Part shown: positions 15,653-18,579 of the stretch, in pieces
Position numbering within the stretch: position 1 is the stretch's first letter
Layout: each line of letters opens with the position of its first letter
NCBI GenBank assembly: GCA_002383325.1
Contig: DFYJ01000005.1
Location: 71,235-89,813, forward strand
Length of the DNA stretch: 18,579 bases
Reading direction: 5' to 3'
From: Candidatus Aminicenantes bacterium UBA4085
GTDB lineage: Bacteria > Acidobacteriota > Aminicenantia > Aminicenantales > UBA4085
Made by a program: the position numbers and the translations under genes
The notes under the pieces: model-generated
Told to the model about the DNA's origin: nothing
Databases searched by the model: none
The model's input: the letters and a program-made list of their open reading frames with translations, nothing else

Positions 15653-15681
15653 TTGACTTTCAGTGGTACGGACCCTATATT
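15653..15681 (+). promoter_or_regulatory. Strong sigma70 promoter of dnaG-rpoD
   Basis: TTGACT (15653-15658), 17 nt, TATATT (15676-15681): 5 of 6 matches in both boxes. A T-rich stretch lies just upstream. Transcription should start near 15688, 27 nt before the dnaG ATG at 15715. Confidence 0.8.
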
Positions 15682-15714
15682 GATGTAAATTTTCGTCCGG
15701 GTGCCGACCCCTTC

Positions 15715-17481
15715 ATGGAATTCGCGGAACAGGTACGTCAGGCCGCCAATATCATCGAGATTGCCTCGCAATATACCACCCTGCGCGCCCGCGGTCGGAA
15801 GCATGTCGGGTTGTGCCCCTTCCACAATGAAAAGACGCCTTCCTTCACCGTCGACGCGGATAAGCAGCTCTACCACTGCTTCGGCTGCGGAGTGGGCGGC
15901 GACGTCTTCTCCCTGGTCATGGAGAAGGAGAATCTGACCTTCCCCGAGGCCCTGCGGGCCCTGGCTGAGCGCTATCACATTCCCATCCCCGACCAGCGCA
16001 AGCTCTCCCCGCAGGCCCTCAAGCTGGAGGACCAGCTGGTCAAGATCAACGAGTCGGCGGCGGCCTTCTTCCGCCGCTGCCTGACATCCGGTCCGGAAGG
16101 CCGGGAAGCCCAGGCTTACCTCAAGAAACGCGGCGTCCCTGACGAGATCGTCGAAGACTTCCGGCTCGGGTACGCCCTCAATTCCTGGGACGCATTGACC
16201 GCCCACTTCAAGGCCAAGGGGACGGCCCCCGAGCTTCTGGAGAAGGCCGGCCTGGTCCTGCCCGGCAAGAAGCCCGGCGAATACTACGACCGCTTCCGCG
16301 GCCGGGTTATCTTCCCCATCGCCAACCTGACCGGCAAGATCGTCGGTTTCGGCGGCCGGACAATCGTCAACGCCGAGCCCAAGTACCTCAACTCGCCGGA
16401 TACCCCCCTCTATACCAAGGGGCGCCTGCTCTACGGCCTGAACGCCAGCAAGGAGGCCATCCGCCAAGCCGGGGAGACGATCCTGGTCGAGGGCTACACC
16501 GACTACCTGTCCCTCTACCAGGCCGGCTTCCGCAATGTGGCTGCCTCCCTGGGCACGGCCCTGACCCCCCACCAGCTGGCTCTGGCCCAGCGCTTCGCCC
16601 CCCGGGTTATCCTGTCCTACGACGGCGACGCGGCCGGGCAAACGGCCGCCTACCGGGCCCTGCCGCTGCTCTTCGAGAAGGGCCTCGAGAGCCGGGTGGT
16701 CGTGCTGCCGGACGGCCTCGACCCGGACGCCTTCCTGAAGAAGCAAGGGGCCGACGGATTCCGCCGGTGCTTGGACGAGGCCCCGACCGGCATTCAGTTC
16801 TTCCTGCGGCAGGCGACCGCGGGCCAGCGGATGTCCGTCCCCGAGGTCAAGACCCGCATCCTGAAGGGCATCCTGGACGCCCTGGACGCCATCCCCGACG
16901 CGGTCATCCGCAGCGATTACCTGCGGGAGACGGCGGAGACCCTCAAGATCGAAGAAGGCCTTCTGCGCCGCATGGTCCAGCCGGCGGCCCGGGACAAGGG
17001 GCCGGAGGAGGATGGGGAGCTTCTCCCGGCCGAACGCCGCCTGATCCAGATTCTGATCGAGCGGCCCGACCTGCGGGCCGGCCTCCTGGACGTCTGCGAA
17101 GCGAGTGAATTCAAGGGCTTGAAGGGCGAGCCCGTCTTTGGCATAATACAGGACCGTTTCCGATCGGAGCAGGACCTCATCATCCACGATCTGCAGAAGG
17201 AGCTGGGACCGTCCCTCTCCCGGCAGGTCGGGCGGGCCCTTCTGGAGCGGGGATGCCCGTCCAGCCTGGAGGAGGGCATGGACTGTCTGGATGCCCTGCG
17301 GAGGATGGCCAAGGAAGCGGAAGTGAAGCGGATTCAAGCGGATATCGCCGCGGCGGACAAGGCCGGCGACAACCGCCGGGTGGCCGAGCTGCTGCAGCGC
17401 AAGCAGGATCTGACCCGAGAGCTCGTGCAGGACGGCGGGAAGAGGCAACCAGAGGCCAGAACGGAGCGTAAAAAGAGATGA
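15715..17481 (+). CDS. dnaG: DNA primase
   Basis: 588 residues from the ATG at 15715, the normal length. DnaG makes RNA primers for replication. In order: the CHC2 zinc-binding domain with C34, H37, C55 and C58 ([25 protein letters not shown]), the catalytic core with [39 protein letters not shown], Toprim EGYTDYLS (E259) and [11 protein letters not shown] (D303, D305), and a C-terminal helicase-binding region. The start was placed after the promoter at 15653-15681; an in-frame ATG at 15616 with a good GGAGAGGA site would add 33 atypical residues and lies upstream of that promoter. The stop overlaps the rpoD ATG by 4 nt. Confidence 0.96.
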   Translation: MEFAEQVRQAANIIEIASQYTTLRARGRKHVGLCPFHNEKTPSFTVDADKQLYHCFGCGVGGDVFSLVMEKENLTFPEALRALAERYHIPIPDQRKLSPQALKLEDQLVKINESAAAFFRRCLTSGPEGREAQAYLKKRGVPDEIVEDFRLGYALNSWDALTAHFKAKGTAPELLEKAGLVLPGKKPGEYYDRFRGRVIFPIANLTGKIVGFGGRTIVNAEPKYLNSPDTPLYTKGRLLYGLNASKEAIRQAGETILVEGYTDYLSLYQAGFRNVAASLGTALTPHQLALAQRFAPRVILSYDGDAAGQTAAYRALPLLFEKGLESRVVVLPDGLDPDAFLKKQGADGFRRCLDEAPTGIQFFLRQATAGQRMSVPEVKTRILKGILDALDAIPDAVIRSDYLRETAETLKIEEGLLRRMVQPAARDKGPEEDGELLPAERRLIQILIERPDLRAGLLDVCEASEFKGLKGEPVFGIIQDRFRSEQDLIIHDLQKELGPSLSRQVGRALLERGCPSSLEEGMDCLDALRRMAKEAEVKRIQADIAAADKAGDNRRVAELLQRKQDLTRELVQDGGKRQPEARTERKKR

Positions 17482-18579
17482 AGCCCAAGAAAGCCGCGGA
17501 GGTAAGTCGCGTGCCCGCCAGCCCCAAATCGGCCAAGGACGAGATCTCGGAGCTGATCTCCAAGGGCCGCAAGCAGGGCTACCTGCTGTTCGAGGACATC
17601 GACAAGACCTTCCAGGACGAGCTCGAGTCCGAGGGCAACTTCGACGACTTCCTCAGCTCCATCGACGACTACGGCATCAAGATCCTGGACCAGAAGCAGC
17701 GCGAGGTCATTCCCCGCCGGCGCAAGAACGAGCTGGTCACCACCCAGGGGCTGGAACGGACCACCGACCCGGTCAAGCTCTACTTGCGCGAGATGGGCAA
17801 CATCTCCCTGCTGACCCGGGAGGGCGAGATCGCCATCGCCCGCGAGATCGAGCGGGGCGAGAAGGCCATCGTCAAGGCCCTCAGCAAGACCCGGCTGGTG
17901 CTCAACGAGGTCTTGGCCCTGGAGGAGAAGATCAAGGTCGAGCCGCTGATCATCCAGGAGATGTTCGAAGTCTCCGAGGACGACATCGCCGAGGGCAGGC
18001 TGGAGGAGAAGAAGAAGCTGATCCTGGCCAAGATCAAGCGCATCCGGGACCTCAGCCGCAAGCTGGACCGCATCCCCAACACCCGCAAGAACTCCCTCTC
18101 GCGCAGCCGCATCATCGTCGGCATGTCCAGCTCCATTCGCGACCTGAGCCTGCGCACCAACCAGAAGGAAAAGATCATCGACGTCCTCCGCCGCCGCCTC
18201 CACGCCGTGAACCTCCTGGAGGAGAAGAAGGAGGAGATCGAGCTGCAGCTGGCCAAGTCGCGCCGCAAAAAGCCGGACCCCGAGCTGGCCGAGAAGCTGC
18301 ACGACATCAGCCGCCAGATCCGGGTCGTCCAGAAGGACGTCGGCCTGGATGCGCCCAACCTGCGCAAGACCGTCCGCTCCATCACCACCGGCAAGAAGAT
18401 CAGCGATCAGGCCAAGAAGGAGCTGGTGGCGGCCAACCTGCGGCTGGTCGTCTCCATCGCCAAGAAGTACAGCAACCGCGGCCTGCAGTTCCTGGACCTC
18501 ATCCAGGAAGGCAACATGGGCCTGATGAAGGCCGTCGACAAGTTCGAGTACCGCCGCGGCTACAAGTTCTCGACCTACG
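17478..18579 (+). CDS. rpoD: Housekeeping sigma factor RpoD, 3' end outside window
   Basis: 367 codons are visible before the right edge. Region 1.1 (residues ~20-75: [20 protein letters not shown], then IDDYGIKIL) marks a primary sigma70. Region 1.2 is at ~97-127 ([20 protein letters not shown]), followed by a non-conserved charged region, then regions 2.1-2.3 ([46 protein letters not shown]). Regions 2.4-4 are cut off. The ATG is in ATGA with the dnaG stop, so it is translationally coupled. dnaG-rpoD adjacency is the classic macromolecular synthesis operon; rpsU is not present upstream here, where larB sits instead. Confidence 0.96.
   Translation, partial: MKPKKAAEVSRVPASPKSAKDEISELISKGRKQGYLLFEDIDKTFQDELESEGNFDDFLSSIDDYGIKILDQKQREVIPRRRKNELVTTQGLERTTDPVKLYLREMGNISLLTREGEIAIAREIERGEKAIVKALSKTRLVLNEVLALEEKIKVEPLIIQEMFEVSEDDIAEGRLEEKKKLILAKIKRIRDLSRKLDRIPNTRKNSLSRSRIIVGMSSSIRDLSLRTNQKEKIIDVLRRRLHAVNLLEEKKEEIELQLAKSRRKKPDPELAEKLHDISRQIRVVQKDVGLDAPNLRKTVRSITTGKKISDQAKKELVAANLRLVVSIAKKYSNRGLQFLDLIQEGNMGLMKAVDKFEYRRGYKFSTY

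Noticed and set aside
15538..17448. 636-codon minus-strand open frame opposite dnaG
   Set aside because: It is a high-GC shadow of dnaG, whose zinc-finger and Toprim motifs are unmistakable.

Overview
The window is high-GC, gene-dense bacterial chromosome. An lpxC gene indicates a Gram-negative outer membrane with lipid A. A tungsten/molybdenum-type aldehyde ferredoxin oxidoreductase with a dedicated ferredoxin, plus the nickel-pincer cofactor gene larB, suggest an anaerobic or fermentative lifestyle. This mix is compatible with an uncultured Acidobacteriota/Aminicenantes-like lineage, but that placement is inference from gene content and base composition; no rRNA or full marker set is present.

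Layout from left to right. (1) 1-3472, minus strand: a tight operon, moaD-like -> aldehyde ferredoxin oxidoreductase -> 2x[4Fe-4S] ferredoxin -> DUF362 protein (cut by the window edge). (2) 3473-3990: a small secreted-protein gene broken by a frameshift, a shared convergent hairpin and a tRNA-Leu(UAA) gene with its own sigma70-type promoter. (3) 4003-8896, minus strand: what looks like a RiPP (ribosomally made, modified peptide) cluster. In transcription order it has an HprK/SynE-like kinase, a PqqD-like peptide-recognition protein, a radical SAM/SPASM enzyme, a 55-residue precursor peptide, an S26-type peptidase fused to a nucleotidyltransferase, and an ABC exporter membrane domain that is truncated where it meets the tRNA locus. 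(4) 8937-9797: a YpfJ-type zinc metallopeptidase with a near-consensus promoter, just upstream of the RiPP genes. (5) 9869-13654, minus strand: a TPR protein, glmU and glmS in one operon; the glmU pyrophosphorylase half has lost most of its catalytic residues. (6) 13655-13885: a short spacer with a 23-bp inverted repeat that runs into the lpxC stop codon. (7) 13886-15551: lpxC (minus) and larB (plus) diverge from a compact region in which both start codons sit 6 nt after a TAGAAT -10 box, as expected for leaderless mRNAs. (8) 15653-18579, plus strand: a promoter followed by dnaG and rpoD (rpoD runs off the right edge), a partial macromolecular synthesis operon.

The core genes (glmS, glmU, lpxC, dnaG, rpoD) serve cell-envelope precursor supply, replication priming and transcription. 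The accessory parts are the AOR operon and the RiPP cluster. The RiPP cluster is the most interesting part: the precursor gene is too short to be found easily, overlaps the radical SAM gene by 17 nt and has a leader with YxxP-type residues, two cysteines and a serine-rich C-terminus that could be a target of the adjacent kinase. No rRNA, CRISPR array, complete insertion sequence or phage gene was seen.
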